Source: Cytobacillus oceanisediminis 2691
Lineage (GTDB): Bacteria > Bacillota > Bacilli > Bacillales > Cytobacillaceae
Length of the DNA stretch: 64,000 nucleotides
Assembly: GCF_000294775.2 (NCBI RefSeq)
Contig: NZ_CP015506.1
Location: 4,005,501 to 4,069,500, forward strand
Direction: 5' to 3'
Shown: positions 1 through 10,672 of the stretch, piece after piece
Layout of the letters: every line of letters begins with the position of its first letter
Numbering within the stretch: position 1 is the stretch's first letter
Made by a program: the position numbers and the translations under genes
The notes under the pieces: model-generated
What the model was told of the DNA's origin: nothing
The model's input: only the letters and a program-made list of their open reading frames with translations
The model's database searches: none

Positions 1-44
1 ACCAGCCTATCGGCATAAGCGACGGCGCTCGGAGCTTGAATTAT

Positions 45-494
45 CTACAGCATTTCAAGAAAACGGTTTGAAATTGCTTCTGTATCTTCTGGGGTTTTGC
101 ATATGATCAGGCATGTGTCGTCCCCGCAGATTGTCCCCAGAATCTCTTCCCAGTCAAGGTTATCAATAAGTGCGCCAATAGCCATGGCATTGCCCGGGAG
201 AGTCTTCATTACAAGGAGATGTCCTGCAGTATCCACTCTGACAAAGGCATCCATTAAATTTCGTTTAAGCTTTTGCAGCGGATTGAAGCGCTGGTCCGCT
301 GGAAGACTGTATTTATATCTTCCGTCCATTAAAGGAACTTTTACCAGATGAAGCTCTTTAATATCTCTTGAGACAGTCGCCTGAGTTACATTAAACCCGG
401 CGTTTTTCAATTCATCCACCAGGTCATCCTGTGTTTCAATATCGTTATTTGTAATAATCTCCCGGATTTTAATATGTCTTTGCCCTTTATTCAT
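45..494 (-). CDS. argR: Arginine repressor ArgR/AhrC
   Basis: Hexameric DNA-binding repressor of arginine biosynthesis and activator of arginine catabolism, with L-arginine as corepressor. The 149-residue length is standard for the family. Residues ~1-70 form the winged-helix domain (RHIKIREII near the N terminus, then [17 protein letters not shown], the recognition helix region). The C-terminal oligomerisation and arginine-binding domain carries [13 protein letters not shown], with the GDD aspartates expected to contact arginine. The gene lies downstream of yqxC, as in B. subtilis, where recN follows; recN would lie left of position 1. The 270-bp gap to yqxC contains part of an intergenic repeat and a terminator, so argR probably has its own promoter. 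Confidence 0.97.
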   Translation of the reverse strand: MNKGQRHIKIREIITNNDIETQDDLVDELKNAGFNVTQATVSRDIKELHLVKVPLMDGRYKYSLPADQRFNPLQKLKRNLMDAFVRVDTAGHLLVMKTLPGNAMAIGALIDNLDWEEILGTICGDDTCLIICKTPEDTEAISNRFLEML

Positions 495-639
495 TTTTTC
501 ACCTCTATAATCAGCCGCTTAACAGCGGGCAGAAAAAAATTAATTTAAAGTATTTTGTACTCTAATGTTAGCTGATTTTCTCAATAAAGTACAATTTTTC
601 CCGTATATTATTTATTATTATTCGTTCAAACTCGACAAA

Positions 640-732
640 TTCCTTTAAGAAAAGCGCAAGGGCCATTCCCACCTGAAACCTTCGAAGGGCAGGCTGCTTG
701 CGCTGGATAGTTCTCGAAGCAGACATTATATA
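640..732. repeat. Intergenic GC-rich repeat, short copy
   Basis: A stretch beginning AAGAAAAGCGCAAGGGCC and ending with TAGTTCTCGAAGC. It shares its opening and closing words with the longer elements at 6413-6604 and 33325-33652 (AAGAAAAGCG... and ...AGTTCTCGAAG). It sits between argR and yqxC, outside any reading frame. It appears to be an internally deleted member of that family. Confidence 0.55.
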
Positions 733-743
733 TCCTTTTTAAA

Positions 744-773
744 AAGAGGAACAGGCATCAGCCTATTCCTCTT
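744..773 (-). terminator. Terminator after yqxC
   Basis: Inverted repeat AAGAGGAACAGGC/GCCTATTCCTCTT with a 4-nt loop, followed on the minus strand by a T run. The stem overlaps the last codons of yqxC. It should end the dxs-yqxC transcript before argR. Confidence 0.75.
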
Positions 774-1605
774 CTTTAACCTTCGTTTTCAGTTCGGCGT
801 GGGCTTCTTTTACAACTTCATCTGTCTGGGCTTTAAGAAGGTTTTCTCCTTCCTCTCTGCTGCCTGACCAATACAGATGGAGGAGAAATTCTATGTTGCC
901 GTCTCCGCCTGTAATGGGTGAATAGGAAACGTCCTTGACATCATAACCGAGGCTCAGTGCAAATCCGATAATTTTATCAAGCACTGCTTCATGTACTTTA
1001 GGATCTCTGACAATCCCCTTTTTCCCAACCTGTTCCCGTCCAGCTTCAAACTGGGGTTTCACTAGGGCAACTGTGTCACTGCCCGGAACAAGCAGCGTTT
1101 TTAATACAGGCAATATAAGCTTTAGAGAAATGAACGAAACATCAATGGAAGCAAAATCAGGCATACCGGCTGAAAGATCGGCCGGGGTTACATACCGGAA
1201 ATTGGTCCTTTCCATTACCACTACTCGTTCATCCTGCCTTAATTTCCAGGCAAGCTGATTATATCCGACATCTAATGCATATGACAATTTGGCGCCATTC
1301 TGCAGGGCACAATCTGTGAAGCCCCCGGTTGAGGACCCAATGTCAAGGAGGATCTTGCCTTCGATTTCTAAATTAAAAACTTTTAGAGCTTTCTCAAGCT
1401 TCAAGCCTCCCCGGCTGACATAAGGCATGACCTTCCCCTTTAAAGTAAGCGGAATGTCCGCACTAACCTTCTCGCCCGGCTTATCCATCCTGCTTTCATT
1501 GCTGAACACCAGGCCGGCCATAACGGCTCTTTTCGCTTTTTCTCTTGTCTCAGCAAGACCTCTTTCAACTAATAAAACGTCTAATCGTTCTTTCTTTGTT
1601 TTCAT
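763..1605 (-). CDS. yqxC: TlyA-family rRNA 2'-O-methyltransferase (YqxC)
   Basis: An S4 RNA-binding domain (residues ~6-65, RLDVLLVERGLAETREKAKR) is followed by an FtsJ/RrmJ-like SAM methyltransferase domain (~60-245). The SAM-binding loop is LLDIGSSTGGFTDCALQ and the later acidic motif is FASIDVSFISL. The family comprises TlyA-type 16S/23S rRNA 2'-O-methyltransferases and hemolysin-A-like proteins; the substrate in Bacillus is not established. The gene starts 3 bp after dxs ends, so it is co-transcribed with dxs. The 280-residue length is normal. Confidence 0.93.
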   Translation of the reverse strand: MKTKKERLDVLLVERGLAETREKAKRAVMAGLVFSNESRMDKPGEKVSADIPLTLKGKVMPYVSRGGLKLEKALKVFNLEIEGKILLDIGSSTGGFTDCALQNGAKLSYALDVGYNQLAWKLRQDERVVVMERTNFRYVTPADLSAGMPDFASIDVSFISLKLILPVLKTLLVPGSDTVALVKPQFEAGREQVGKKGIVRDPKVHEAVLDKIIGFALSLGYDVKDVSYSPITGGDGNIEFLLHLYWSGSREEGENLLKAQTDEVVKEAHAELKTKVKEEE

Positions 1606-1608
1606 TTT

Positions 1609-3501
1609 TTAAGCCCTTTTTTGTTTTTTTCTTGCCAGTTTTCCCATTCTCTCAACAACATCTTCTGAAGTCATGCCGATTTCTTCTAATAGTTCATTTA
1701 CACTGCCATGCTCAATAAATTTATCAGGTATCCCCATACGGTCGATTTCCGCATGATGGAAGCCATGTTCGTGAGCATATTCAAGAATTGCACTGCCAAA
1801 GCCACCCTGCAGCACAGCTTCTTCTATAGTGAGAATTGGCATATTGGCTGTGAACAATTCATGCAGCATCTTTTCATCAAGCGGCTTAATAAACCTTGCA
1901 TTAATGACTTTAATGGAGTGTCCCTGTTTCTCCAGGATTTGTGCTGCCTTCAAAGCCATTGGAATGGTTGTCCCAAAGGTTAAAATCGCTCCATCATTGC
2001 CATCGAGCAGAACTTCCCATGTTCCAATTGGAATTGGCTTAAGTTCTGTGTCCATAGGTACTCCTATGCCATTTCCGCGCGGGAAACGCATTGCGATAGG
2101 GCCATCATTATATTCTATAGCTGTTTTTACCATATGCTGGCCTTCATTTTCATCTTTTGGCATCATCAATACCATATTCGGCAAATGCCTTAAAAACGCA
2201 ATATCGAATACACCCTGATGGGTTTCACCATCTGCACCCACAAGTCCTGCCCGGTCTATTCCGATAAATACATTCAAGTTCTGGCGAGCAATATCGTGTA
2301 CCACCTGGTCATAAGCACGCTGCAGGAAAGTAGAATAAATTGCAAGAAACGGCTTCATGTTTTGGGTTGCCAGCCCGGCAGCTACCGTTGCTGCGTGCTG
2401 TTCAGCAATACCAACATCGTACATCCGATCCGGAAATTCACTTGCAAAGCCTTCAAGCTTCGAGCCAACAGGCATTGCAGGAGTAATTGCAACGATTCTT
2501 TCATCTTCTCTCGCAAGCTTCCTGACGGTTTCCGAGACAAGCTTGCTCCATGCTGGCGGTGTACTTGCAGGTTTCAAAAAGTCGCCTGTTTCCATTTTAT
2601 AAGGTCCCGTACCATGCCATGTGCCAACCCGGTCGCTTTCTGCAGGGTGATAGCCTTTTCCTTTTTTCGTTATAACATGGAGGAGCACTGGGCCTTCTGT
2701 TTTCTTAGCATAAGCAAGGTTCTCGAATAAGGCTTCATAGTTATGCCCATCGACAGGTCCCAAATAGGTAAAACCTAATTCTTCGAAGAACATGCCTGAC
2801 ACAAACAGATACTTTAGGCTATCTTTCAGTCTTTCAGCAGTTGAGGCCAACTTTCCGCCGACTGCCGGAACCTTTTTTAATAAATATTCAAGTTCATCTT
2901 TCACCCAATTATACTTGCCTGCAGTCCTTAACCTTCCAAGTACATTGTGAAGAGCACCAACATTAGGTGCAATTGACATTTCATTATCATTTAATATGAC
3001 AATCATGTCCTTTTTTTCATGACCGATATGGTTTAAGGCTTCTAAAGCCATTCCGCCTGTTAATGCACCGTCCCCAATTACTGGAATGACATAATTGTTC
3101 TCTTTTTTCAAGTCTCTGGCAATAGCCATTCCCATTGCTGCAGATAAAGAAGTGGAGCTGTGCCCCGTTTCCCATACATCATGCTCGCTTTCAATCATTT
3201 TCGGAAAACCGCAAAGACCTTTATATTGTCTTAAAGTATCGAATTGACACGCACGGCCCGTAAGAATTTTATGGACGTAAGACTGATGTCCGACATCCCA
3301 AATAATTTTATCCTTCGGACTGTCAAAACATTTATGCAATGCGACAGTCAGCTCAACAACTCCAAGATTAGGCCCAATATGCCCCCCGGTGCCTGAAAGC
3401 TTTTCTATTAGAAAAGTGCGGATATCCTGACTCAAACTTTCCAATTCTTTATTCGAGAGCCCTTTTAAAAAGGAAGGGTCTTTAATTGATAACAGATCCA
3501 T
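1609..3501 (-). CDS. dxs: 1-deoxy-D-xylulose-5-phosphate synthase
   Basis: TPP-dependent enzyme condensing pyruvate and glyceraldehyde-3-phosphate in the first step of the MEP isoprenoid pathway. Visible features are [17 protein letters not shown], the TPP-binding motif [15 protein letters not shown]...[13 protein letters not shown], the pyrimidine-domain segment [17 protein letters not shown], and a C-terminal transketolase domain. I chose the ATG at 3501 ([11 protein letters not shown]), which matches the usual family N terminus and gives 630 residues. A GTG four codons upstream (3513) is possible, and the RBS before either is weak. It belongs to the minus-strand isoprenoid cluster with ispA. 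Confidence 0.97.
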   Translation of the reverse strand: MDLLSIKDPSFLKGLSNKELESLSQDIRTFLIEKLSGTGGHIGPNLGVVELTVALHKCFDSPKDKIIWDVGHQSYVHKILTGRACQFDTLRQYKGLCGFPKMIESEHDVWETGHSSTSLSAAMGMAIARDLKKENNYVIPVIGDGALTGGMALEALNHIGHEKKDMIVILNDNEMSIAPNVGALHNVLGRLRTAGKYNWVKDELEYLLKKVPAVGGKLASTAERLKDSLKYLFVSGMFFEELGFTYLGPVDGHNYEALFENLAYAKKTEGPVLLHVITKKGKGYHPAESDRVGTWHGTGPYKMETGDFLKPASTPPAWSKLVSETVRKLAREDERIVAITPAMPVGSKLEGFASEFPDRMYDVGIAEQHAATVAAGLATQNMKPFLAIYSTFLQRAYDQVVHDIARQNLNVFIGIDRAGLVGADGETHQGVFDIAFLRHLPNMVLMMPKDENEGQHMVKTAIEYNDGPIAMRFPRGNGIGVPMDTELKPIPIGTWEVLLDGNDGAILTFGTTIPMALKAAQILEKQGHSIKVINARFIKPLDEKMLHELFTANMPILTIEEAVLQGGFGSAILEYAHEHGFHHAEIDRMGIPDKFIEHGSVNELLEEIGMTSEDVVERMGKLARKKQKRA

Positions 3502-3885
3502 ACTGCGGACCACTCACTTTCGTTTCTTATTCATCCGTTTTCTTTTTACGTAATGTTAGGCAGTGTTTGTATAAGCCTAAACAAAACAAGCCTATTTATT
3601 ACAGCGTCTAGCCTGTCTAAAAGATAGTATCTTAAGATTACCTTATTACAGGAGATTTTCCAAATGCTTTTCATATTAAACAGCTTTAGTCTTGATGGTG
3701 TCTCTTCCGCTGGCCAATGCATCCACAGGAAAAAAAGTGCAAGCTTCTCCAGCAGCAATTCCTATGATACCAAAATATACACATTGAAGACCATCATTTT
3801 ATTAAACAGCAAATGCCGCTGATACAAAAGTACAGCGGCAAGACCATCGTTTTTCTAATTCATTTTTGGCACCCTGACTTCCGAT
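3502..3885. other. Intergenic region dxs-ispA with a hairpin
   Basis: No convincing gene. It contains a perfect GCCGCTG/CAGCGGC inverted repeat (3813-3837) flanked by two copies of AAGACCATC followed by T-rich sequence (near 3789 and 3840). On the minus strand there is no long T run directly after the stem, so it is a weak terminator candidate for ispA. It might also be a small-repeat remnant. Confidence 0.45.
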
Positions 3886-4776
3886 TTAGTGATCCCTGTT
3901 TGCAATTAGATCTGTTATTTCTTCGAGCAGCTCTGTTTGAAGGCCTGTTTCCCTCAGCTTTTCTTTTGCAGATCTGATATGTTCTTCAAGCGCCTCTTTC
4001 GCCCCGCTCATTGAAAGAAGAGATGGATAAGTACTTTTATCTTTTGATTCATCACTGCCTACAGGCTTCCCGATTATCTCCTCTGTCCCTTCAAGGTCGA
4101 GGATATCATCCCTGATTTGAAAAGCCAGTCCCAGGTGATAGGCAAATTTAGATAGAGCCTGAATTGTTTCCTGACTGGCATTTGCCAAAATTGCTCCTGA
4201 TACAACACTGCATTCCAGCAGTTTGCCCGTTTTGTGCAAGTGGATGTACTCAAGATCCTCTAAGCCCAGCTGCTTGCCTTCCCCTTTAATGTCTGCTGCC
4301 TGGCCGCCTACCATCCCCTCAGCACCGGAAGCTTTCGACAGCTCTTTAATTAAAGAAAGCTTTGTTTCAGCAGAAGCAAATTCGTCAGGCGTTTCCGCAA
4401 TTGTTTGGAAGCTGTATGTAAGCAAGGCATCGCCTGCCAGGATGGCGAATGCTTCTCCAAATACTTTATGGTTCGTCGGTTTGCCTCTTCTTAAGTCATC
4501 ATTATCCATGCTTGGCAAGTCATCGTGAATGAGCGAATAAGTATGGACCATTTCAATCGCCGCCGCAGTCCACAGCCCTTTCGACGTATCCTCGCCAAAA
4601 GCAGCCAATGAAGCAAATAACAGCATTGGCCTTATCCGCTTTCCTCCGGCTTCAAGTGAATACAGCATTGATTCCTTGACCTCAGGAGGAGCATTTAATT
4701 TATGTACGTAATCCTTTAAATGAATTTCCAGTTTCTCTTTATGCAGTTCAGAGAAAGAACTTAAGGATTGATGCAA
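3886..4776 (-). CDS. ispA: Farnesyl diphosphate synthase (polyprenyl synthetase)
   Basis: Trans-prenyltransferase making farnesyl diphosphate from IPP and DMAPP for quinone, undecaprenyl and heme side-chain synthesis. The first aspartate-rich motif is LIHDDLPSMDND with the RRGKPTNHK segment following; the second is FQIRDDILDLEG. GGKRIRPML is the substrate-binding motif. The 296-residue length is standard. It starts 2 bp after xseB ends, so xseA-xseB-ispA form a tight operon as in other bacilli. Confidence 0.96.
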   Translation of the reverse strand: MHQSLSSFSELHKEKLEIHLKDYVHKLNAPPEVKESMLYSLEAGGKRIRPMLLFASLAAFGEDTSKGLWTAAAIEMVHTYSLIHDDLPSMDNDDLRRGKPTNHKVFGEAFAILAGDALLTYSFQTIAETPDEFASAETKLSLIKELSKASGAEGMVGGQAADIKGEGKQLGLEDLEYIHLHKTGKLLECSVVSGAILANASQETIQALSKFAYHLGLAFQIRDDILDLEGTEEIIGKPVGSDESKDKSTYPSLLSMSGAKEALEEHIRSAKEKLRETGLQTELLEEITDLIANRDH

Positions 4777-4778
4777 AA

Positions 4779-5012
4779 TTATTCCTCCTCCGGAATGGCA
4801 AAGTTCGATTTACGGCCATCCTCCGCCAGTATTTCCGTAAGCTGTGATTCTACATTTTTAAGCTTATCATGGCATAATTTTGAAAGCTCCATGCCTTTTT
4901 TATAAATATTAATAGCCTCTTCAAGGGGAACATCTCCCTCTTCAAGCTTTTCCACAATAACTTCAAGTTCTTCCATTGCTTGTTCAAATGAAAGTTGTTT
5001 TTCATCCGCCAT
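4779..5012 (-). CDS. xseB: Exodeoxyribonuclease VII small subunit
   Basis: Small subunit of exonuclease VII, which degrades single-stranded DNA together with XseA. The hallmark helical segment [22 protein letters not shown] is present and the protein is short (77 residues from the ATG at 5012). An upstream GTG (5021) overlaps the xseA stop. I prefer the ATG because GAGGAG lies about 8 nt before it. The acidic C terminus is typical. Confidence 0.94.
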   Translation of the reverse strand: MADEKQLSFEQAMEELEVIVEKLEEGDVPLEEAINIYKKGMELSKLCHDKLKNVESQLTEILAEDGRKSNFAIPEEE

Positions 5013-5017
5013 GCCAT

Positions 5018-6358
5018 TCACTCCTCAATATCCGTTACCTTGCATTCAATGCTTCCATCAGACACCTTCAATTTTATCATATCATCCGCTTTAACTTGGG
5101 ACACGGTCTTTATCAGGGTTTCATTTTCTGTATAAGCAAGGCTATAGCCCCTATCCATAATTTTTAGCGGACTGAGCGCCTCGAGGGTTGAAATAACTCT
5201 CGCAAAGTCCTTTTCTTTTGCAGCCAGGATGTTTGTCATTGTTCTGTTTAAAAGTTTATGAAGCCGATCATTGTTTTCTTTCGCCTGATTCTTCAGCTGC
5301 CCTGGATGACTCCGAACCAGCCTTTTTTGCAGGGTTTCTGCCTGCTCAAGCTTTAAATCGTGCAGCCTTCTTGAACCTCTCATTAGCTGTTCGGTCACTT
5401 TATCCAGCTGTTCCATTTTTTGCTCATACAATTTTTGCGGGTACCGGAAAGCGTATGATTTCTGCACCCTTAGAAGCCTTTCATTTTGCAGTGCAACTTG
5501 TTCTTTCATCGCTCTTATCAGCCGTGATTGCCTGTTGAAAAGTCTTTCCGTCAAGTCATCGATATGCGGAACAGCCAATTCTGCAGCTCCCGTTGGGGTT
5601 GGGGCCCTTAAATCTGCAACAAAATCTGCTATTGTAAAATCCGTTTCATGGCCTACAGCTGAAATTATAGGTATTTCAGACTTAAATATTGCCCTTGCTA
5701 CGGCTTCTTCATTAAAGGCCCAAAGCTCTTCAATGGAGCCTCCGCCCCGTCCGATGATTAAGACATCTGCATCCCTGGAGGTATTAGCTTCCGTTATCGC
5801 TTTCACAATTGAGGGAGCTGCCTGGTTCCCCTGAACAAGCGCAGGGTATATAAGTATGTTCGCAATTGGATAGCGCCTTTTGAGCGTTGTCAAAATATCT
5901 CTGATTGCAGCTCCAGTAGGGGATGTGATTATCGCAACTGTTTTTGGATAACGCGGTATATCTTTTTTATGCGCAGGTGAAAAGAATCCTTCTTTCTCAA
6001 GTTTTTCTTTAAGCTGTTCATAAGCCAGATAAAGTTCTCCTATCCCGTCGGGCTGCATTTCCTGTACGTATATTTGATATTGCCCGCTGGATTCATAAAC
6101 GGATATGGCTCCGCGAACTAAGACTTTCATGCCATTTTCCGGCCTGAATTTCATTGTCCTCGCATTTCCTGCAAACATTACGGCTAAAATTCGGGCTTTC
6201 TCATCCTTTAAAGTGAAGTACATATGACCGCTTGAATGCTGTTTAAAGTTTGAGATTTCCCCCTTAACCAAAATATTTTGCAGATGAGGGTCGGCATCAA
6301 ATTTTCGTTTTATGTATTTGGTCAGTGCGTTTACTGTCAGATACTGCTGTTCCTTCAT
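5018..6358 (-). CDS. xseA: Exodeoxyribonuclease VII large subunit
   Basis: Catalytic subunit of exonuclease VII. An N-terminal OB fold (residues ~5-100, [25 protein letters not shown]) is followed by the exonuclease domain ([63 protein letters not shown]) and a long C-terminal coiled coil. The start at 6358 (MKEQQYLTV) has AAAGGAGA just upstream. Further upstream codons in frame read through the intergenic repeat and are unlikely to be translated. The 446-residue length fits the family. Confidence 0.97.
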   Translation of the reverse strand: MKEQQYLTVNALTKYIKRKFDADPHLQNILVKGEISNFKQHSSGHMYFTLKDEKARILAVMFAGNARTMKFRPENGMKVLVRGAISVYESSGQYQIYVQEMQPDGIGELYLAYEQLKEKLEKEGFFSPAHKKDIPRYPKTVAIITSPTGAAIRDILTTLKRRYPIANILIYPALVQGNQAAPSIVKAITEANTSRDADVLIIGRGGGSIEELWAFNEEAVARAIFKSEIPIISAVGHETDFTIADFVADLRAPTPTGAAELAVPHIDDLTERLFNRQSRLIRAMKEQVALQNERLLRVQKSYAFRYPQKLYEQKMEQLDKVTEQLMRGSRRLHDLKLEQAETLQKRLVRSHPGQLKNQAKENNDRLHKLLNRTMTNILAAKEKDFARVISTLEALSPLKIMDRGYSLAYTENETLIKTVSQVKADDMIKLKVSDGSIECKVTDIEE

Positions 6359-6412
6359 AACAATCTCCTTTATGCTGAAGCTGCATTGCATCTCCTGCAG
6401 AGCAATAACGCA

Positions 6413-6604
6413 AGAAAAGCACAAGCGCCTTGCCCACCACTGATAAGCACAAGACGCGACTCATAGAAAGGCGTTCTTTGCCTTTTTGTGAGGCACGGCT
6501 TATGATCTCGAGGGGGTAGGCGCTCCTTCTAAAAGCTAGCGCTTTTATTCGTGCGATGATAAAGCTGTCGAAGCTTTCCTTGCGAAGCTGGACAGTTATC
6601 AAAG
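6413..6604. repeat. Intergenic repeat element between xseA and folD
   Basis: A GC-rich non-coding block sharing several words with the element at 33325-33652: AAGCGCCTTGCCCACC, GATAAGCACAAGAC, AAAGGCGTTCTTTGCCTTTTT, GGCTTATGATCTCGAGGG and GTAGGCG. It contains internal inverted repeats. It lies directly upstream of the xseA RBS, so the xseA leader may traverse it. This kind of dispersed intergenic element is common in Bacillaceae genomes; mobility is not shown. Confidence 0.7.
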
Positions 6605-6720
6605 TTCAAGGTTATACTTTCCTATCTATCAAAAAAACTGTCCTTCCATTCTGCCTGCATGCTTTTTCCTGCATGACAGGTTTCCTAAATACAGGATAAT
6701 GGAAATGGACAGATTTTGCA

Positions 6721-7596
6721 TCAATGGCGGCCATTACTTTTAACTTTGCTTATGGAAAGCTTTGCTGCTTTTAGCGTATTATGCATTAACATGGTAATTG
6801 TCATCGGCCCCACTCCGCCTGGAACAGGAGTAATAAATCCTGCTTTGTGCTTCACTGCCTCGAAATCAACATCGCCGCAAAGCTTTCCTCCCTCATTTCG
6901 ATTCATGCCGACATCTATCACGATTGCACCATTTTTAACGTGGTCTTTCGTGATTAATTTCGCTTTGCCTGCTGCTGCCACCAGTATATCCGCCCGCTTT
7001 GTATATTCCTTCAAATCAGCCGTTTTCGAATGGCAGTATGTGACAGTAGCGTCTTCATTGAGGAACAGCTGCCCGGCGGGCTTTCCTACAATGTTGCTTC
7101 TCCCAATAACCACTACATGCTTTCCGGAAATGTCTGTACCAATGCTATCCAGCATTTCAATTATCCCTGCGGGAGTACAGGGGATAAATGCATCCTGAGC
7201 TGTCATCATCCTGCCAATATTTATGGGATGAAACCCATCTACATCTTTGTCAGGAGATATGGCCTCGATGATGGCTTTTTCATTAATATGGCTTGGGAGC
7301 GGAAGCTGGACAAGGATTCCATGGATATCTTCACTTTCGTTTAACTCAGTGATTTTTCTGATAAGCTCTTGCTCACTGACGCTTTCGGGAAGTTCAATAA
7401 GCATAGAATTCATTCCCAGCTTATCGCATGTTTTCTGCTTGTTTTTCACATATGTCCTGGATGCCTGATTATTCCCTGCTAAAATAACGGCCAGGCCTGG
7501 CGTGATCCCTTCCGCCTTCAGCTTTTGAACTTCTGAACCGATATGATCCTGTTTCTTTCTTGCAATTTCTTTTCCATCTATTAATTCTGCAGCCAT
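6721..7596 (-). CDS. folD: Bifunctional methylenetetrahydrofolate dehydrogenase/cyclohydrolase
   Basis: Interconverts 5,10-methylene-THF, methenyl-THF and 10-formyl-THF using NADP. Conserved elements are [11 protein letters not shown] (catalytic lysine region), [25 protein letters not shown], the Rossmann motif [16 protein letters not shown], and the C-terminal [16 protein letters not shown] chose the ATG at 7596 (MAAELIDGK) because AGGGGG ends 6 nt before it; the ATG two codons earlier directly abuts that RBS. About 291 residues, slightly long for FolD because of a C-terminal tail. Confidence 0.97.
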   Translation of the reverse strand: MAAELIDGKEIARKKQDHIGSEVQKLKAEGITPGLAVILAGNNQASRTYVKNKQKTCDKLGMNSMLIELPESVSEQELIRKITELNESEDIHGILVQLPLPSHINEKAIIEAISPDKDVDGFHPINIGRMMTAQDAFIPCTPAGIIEMLDSIGTDISGKHVVVIGRSNIVGKPAGQLFLNEDATVTYCHSKTADLKEYTKRADILVAAAGKAKLITKDHVKNGAIVIDVGMNRNEGGKLCGDVDFEAVKHKAGFITPVPGGVGPMTITMLMHNTLKAAKLSISKVKSNGRH

Positions 7597-7611
7597 TTTC
7601 ATCCCCCTATC

Positions 7612-7690
7612 AGGAACTCGGAAGCGCCTATGATAAGGACTGCCGGCTCGCTTGCATCTAAAAAGTGCCAGCACATCCAGTATGAGTCAG
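7612..7690. repeat. Short intergenic repeat fragment between folD and nusB
   Basis: A GGAAGCGCCTATGATAAGGACTGCC segment, resembling the AAGCGCC opening of the larger intergenic repeats in this window. The similarity is short, so this is a tentative family member. Confidence 0.3.
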
Positions 7691-7703
7691 AACTCTATTA
7701 TTT

Positions 7704-8093
7704 TTAAAGCTTTTCTTTTACCTTTGATAAAACACCATTAATAAACTTGCTTGATTGATCATCACCGTAAAGTTTGGCGATTTCAATAGCTTCATCGAGC
7801 ACCACATTGGCCGGGACTTCCTCCGCTAAATACAGCAGCTCGTAAACGGATAAGCGCAGAAGATTGCGGTCTACAGTAGCAAGCCTCTCCAGTGTCCATT
7901 TTTCAAGAAATCCTTTGATTTTGCCATCAATTGTTTCTTTATGCTGCAGGACACCCGATACTAGTTTGTTTAGGTACTCATCGCTTTTTTCACCCTCTAA
8001 AACATGTTCGATGGCGGTCTCCGGTTCTGCCTGGCTTACATCAATTTGAAATAAAGCCTGCAATGCTTTTTCTCTGGCTGTTCTTCTCTTCAT
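7704..8093 (-). CDS. nusB: Transcription antitermination factor NusB
   Basis: All-helical RNA-binding factor that works with NusE/S10 at boxA in rRNA antitermination. Typical segments are RTAREKALQALFQIDVS at the N terminus, the TVDRNLLRLSVYELLY motif, and VVLDEAIEIAKLYGDDQSSKFINGVL at the C terminus. The 129-residue length is standard. It lies between yqhY and folD, the usual Bacillus order. Confidence 0.97.
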   Translation of the reverse strand: MKRRTAREKALQALFQIDVSQAEPETAIEHVLEGEKSDEYLNKLVSGVLQHKETIDGKIKGFLEKWTLERLATVDRNLLRLSVYELLYLAEEVPANVVLDEAIEIAKLYGDDQSSKFINGVLSKVKEKL

Positions 8094-8371
8094 CTTTATA
8101 AAACCCCTTTATGGCTTAACATAGTAATTTTTCATTTTTGAGCATTTGCACGTCCAAAAATTGCATAAGAAGATAATAGCATAAGTAAGGAATCTTCGCA
8201 CTACAACAAGAGCATTATGTTTGGACAGAAACATGATTTCAGGCTGGAAACTTATAAATTTAATTTTCCCTTTAAAAACTCCTTTATTACGTCTTAAGGA
8301 GTGAATGATGAAGGAGACTGAACCATGAGAAAAGCCAAAGACGAATTCTATGTCTTTGGCTTGATGGTGGG
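8094..8371. other. Intergenic region nusB-yqhY
   Basis: No gene seen. The right part contains the yqhY terminator hairpin at 8332-8362. A plus-strand RBS-like AAGGAG followed by ATG near 8326 opens only a short frame that runs antisense into yqhY, which I do not consider a gene. Confidence 0.5.
8332..8362 (-). terminator. Terminator after yqhY
   Basis: Perfect 11-bp stem AAGCCAAAGAC/GTCTTTGGCTT with a 9-nt loop, directly after the yqhY stop, followed on the minus strand by TTTCTC. It probably ends the accB-accC-yqhY transcript. Confidence 0.7.
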
Positions 8372-8779
8372 TTACATTTCCTGTTCGTATTCAACCTCAT
8401 GCTTTTGGTTTTCAAACATGATTCCTACTACGTGGATGTTTACTTCCTGGGCGTCAAGGGCTGTCATATTCAGGAGGGCCTGACGGATGTTATCCTGAAT
8501 TTTTTGGGCAACGCTTGGAATGGAGACGCCGAATTTCATCAGACAATATACATCAACTTTGATGCCTTCTTCTGTTAATTCGACTTTTACGCCTTTGCCA
8601 TGGTTCTTCTTACCGAGCCTTTCAACCACTCCTGTAGCAAAGTTTCCGCGCATTTGCGCTACGCCTTCTACTTCCGAAGCAGCAATGCCGGCAATAACCT
8701 CAATAACTTCCGGTGCAATTTCCACCTTGCCAAGGCCAGAATTTTCAGGGCTCATTTCGAGAATATTATTTTCGCTCAT
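8372..8779 (-). CDS. yqhY: Asp23/Gls24 family envelope stress protein YqhY
   Basis: Asp23-fold protein (135 residues) with the family core GKVEIAPEVIEVIAGIAASEVEGVAQMRG and VKVELTEEGIKVDVYCLMKFGVSIP. In B. subtilis YqhY is genetically linked to acetyl-CoA carboxylase control; that role is known from the family, not visible here. It begins 20 bp after accC, in the same operon. Confidence 0.92.
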   Translation of the reverse strand: MSENNILEMSPENSGLGKVEIAPEVIEVIAGIAASEVEGVAQMRGNFATGVVERLGKKNHGKGVKVELTEEGIKVDVYCLMKFGVSIPSVAQKIQDNIRQALLNMTALDAQEVNIHVVGIMFENQKHEVEYEQEM

Positions 8780-8799
8780 TTTAGCACCTCCACAAGTCT

Positions 8800-10152
8800 T
8801 TAAGAATTCATTACATCATGCAATTCAAGAAATTTCGTATTAAACTGCCCTTCCACAAAGTTTTCGTGGCTTAGGAGCTTGAGGTGGAATGGGATTGTTG
8901 TATGTACCCCTTCCACTACAAATTCACTTAATGCCCGTTTCATTCGGGAAATGGCTTCTTCTCTAGTATTGCCGTAAGTGATCACTTTTGCAATCATTGA
9001 ATCGTAATATGGAGGAATCATATAGCCAGGGTAGGCAGCAGAGTCCACTCTGACACCCAGCCCGCCAGGAGGCAGGTACATATTGATCTTTCCTGCTGAT
9101 GGCATAAAGTTCTTCTCAGGGTTTTCCGCATTAATTCTGCATTCGATCGACCAGCCGCTAAAAGTAACATCACTCTGTGTGAAATTAAGCTTTTCACCTG
9201 AAGCAACCTTAATTTGCTCCTTGATTAAATCGACCCCTGTAACCATTTCTGTAACTGGATGCTCCACTTGAATACGCGTGTTCATTTCCATGAAATAGAA
9301 TTTGCGATTTTGATAATCGTATATAAATTCTATCGTGCCAGCGCCTGTATAATCAACCGCTTTTGCTGCTTTAACAGCTGCATTTCCCATTTCTTCGCGT
9401 GTTTCCCCGTCAAGGGCAGGTGAAGGCGTTTCCTCCAGCAGCTTTTGCAGACGCCTTTGAATGGAGCAATCCCTTTCTCCCAGATGAACGGTGTTCCCGT
9501 AATTATCTGCAAGAACCTGGATCTCCACATGGCGGAAGTCCTCAATATATTTTTCAATATAAACGCCAGGATTTCCGAAAGCCGTTAGTGCTTCCTGCTG
9601 AGTGATCGTAATTCCTTTAATAAGCTCTTGCTCAGTACGGGCTACACGGATTCCTTTCCCGCCTCCGCCGGCAGTCGCTTTAATAATTACCGGATATTCA
9701 ATCTTTTCAGCAAGCTGAATAGCATCTTCTGTATCCTTTATGATTCCGTTGGAGCCAGGAACAATCGGTACTCCTGCTTCCTTCATGGTTTCCCTTGCAA
9801 TATCCTTTGTGCCCATTTTGCTGATGGCTTCTGGAGTCGGGCCGACAAAGATAATATTGCATTCTCTGCACAGTTCAGCAAAGTCCGCATTTTCAGCAAG
9901 GAATCCATAACCTGGATGGATCGCGTCACATCCTGTAAGCTTAGCGACACTAATTATATTGGTGAAATTCAAATAGCTGTCCTTTGACGCTGTTGGGCCA
10001 ATGCAGTAAGCCTCATCGGCCAGCTGAACATGGAGTGCTTCCCTGTCAGCTTCTGAAAATACAGCTACAGATTCTATCCCCATCTCGCGGGCTGCCCTAA
10101 TGATGCGCACCGCTATTTCTCCTCTGTTGGCAATCAAGAGTTTTTTGATCAT
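8800..10152 (-). CDS. accC: Acetyl-CoA carboxylase, biotin carboxylase subunit
   Basis: ATP-grasp enzyme carboxylating biotin on AccB, in the first committed step of fatty-acid synthesis. Features are [20 protein letters not shown] (N-terminal biotin carboxylase domain), the glycine-rich ATP-binding loop [12 protein letters not shown], catalytic [18 protein letters not shown], and the C-terminal domain with ECRINAENP. The 450-residue length is exact for the family. It starts 13 bp after accB. Confidence 0.98.
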   Translation of the reverse strand: MIKKLLIANRGEIAVRIIRAAREMGIESVAVFSEADREALHVQLADEAYCIGPTASKDSYLNFTNIISVAKLTGCDAIHPGYGFLAENADFAELCRECNIIFVGPTPEAISKMGTKDIARETMKEAGVPIVPGSNGIIKDTEDAIQLAEKIEYPVIIKATAGGGGKGIRVARTEQELIKGITITQQEALTAFGNPGVYIEKYIEDFRHVEIQVLADNYGNTVHLGERDCSIQRRLQKLLEETPSPALDGETREEMGNAAVKAAKAVDYTGAGTIEFIYDYQNRKFYFMEMNTRIQVEHPVTEMVTGVDLIKEQIKVASGEKLNFTQSDVTFSGWSIECRINAENPEKNFMPSAGKINMYLPPGGLGVRVDSAAYPGYMIPPYYDSMIAKVITYGNTREEAISRMKRALSEFVVEGVHTTIPFHLKLLSHENFVEGQFNTKFLELHDVMNS

Positions 10153-10165
10153 CTGTAACCGCTCC

Positions 10166-10672
10166 TTATTCAGGCTTTACTAAAAATAGTGGCTGGCCAT
10201 ATTCTACTAACTGGCCATCCTTTACAAGCACTTCTACAATTTCGCCATTAACTTCTGCTTCAATTTCATTAAATAACTTCATTGCTTCTACAATGCAGAC
10301 AATGGAATCTTTTGTAACCTTGGAGCCGGCTTTTACATAAGCATCGGCATCAGGTGAAGATGATTGATAAAAGGTCCCTACCATTGGTGAAACAATCTTA
10401 TGTAAATCTTCCGCGGCATCAGCCTGTGGTGCCGGCACTTGCGCTGGCGCTTCTGCTTTTGGCTCTTCCACTTTTACAGCAGCTGGCTGGACTGGCTGCG
10501 GAGCAGGAGCTATCGCTTGAACAGCTGCCGGCTGAACTTGCTGAACAACGGCTGCTTCATTGCCCTTTTTCTTCATCTTAATTTTTGAACCTTCATGCTC
10601 ATATACAAATTCATCAATATTTGACTGATCAACTAATTTAATCAGTTCACGGATTTCTTGTACTTTTAACAT
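10166..10672 (-). CDS. accB: Acetyl-CoA carboxylase, biotin carboxyl carrier protein
   Basis: Carries biotin between AccC and the carboxyltransferase. An N-terminal helical segment ([16 protein letters not shown]) and a proline/alanine-rich linker (~residues 45-88) precede the biotinyl domain, which has the biotinylation motif [15 protein letters not shown]. The start at 10672 is preceded by AAGGGG and matches the family N terminus. In-frame codons further upstream are not needed. 168 residues. Confidence 0.96.
   Translation of the reverse strand: MLKVQEIRELIKLVDQSNIDEFVYEHEGSKIKMKKKGNEAAVVQQVQPAAVQAIAPAPQPVQPAAVKVEEPKAEAPAQVPAPQADAAEDLHKIVSPMVGTFYQSSSPDADAYVKAGSKVTKDSIVCIVEAMKLFNEIEAEVNGEIVEVLVKDGQLVEYGQPLFLVKPE

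Noticed and set aside
2218..2730. 170-residue plus-strand open frame opposite dxs
   Set aside because: Antisense shadow of the strongly conserved dxs gene; composition does not look like a protein.
3546..3758. 70-residue minus-strand open frame between dxs and ispA
   Set aside because: No convincing RBS, no recognisable family, and the region holds hairpins typical of intergenic DNA.
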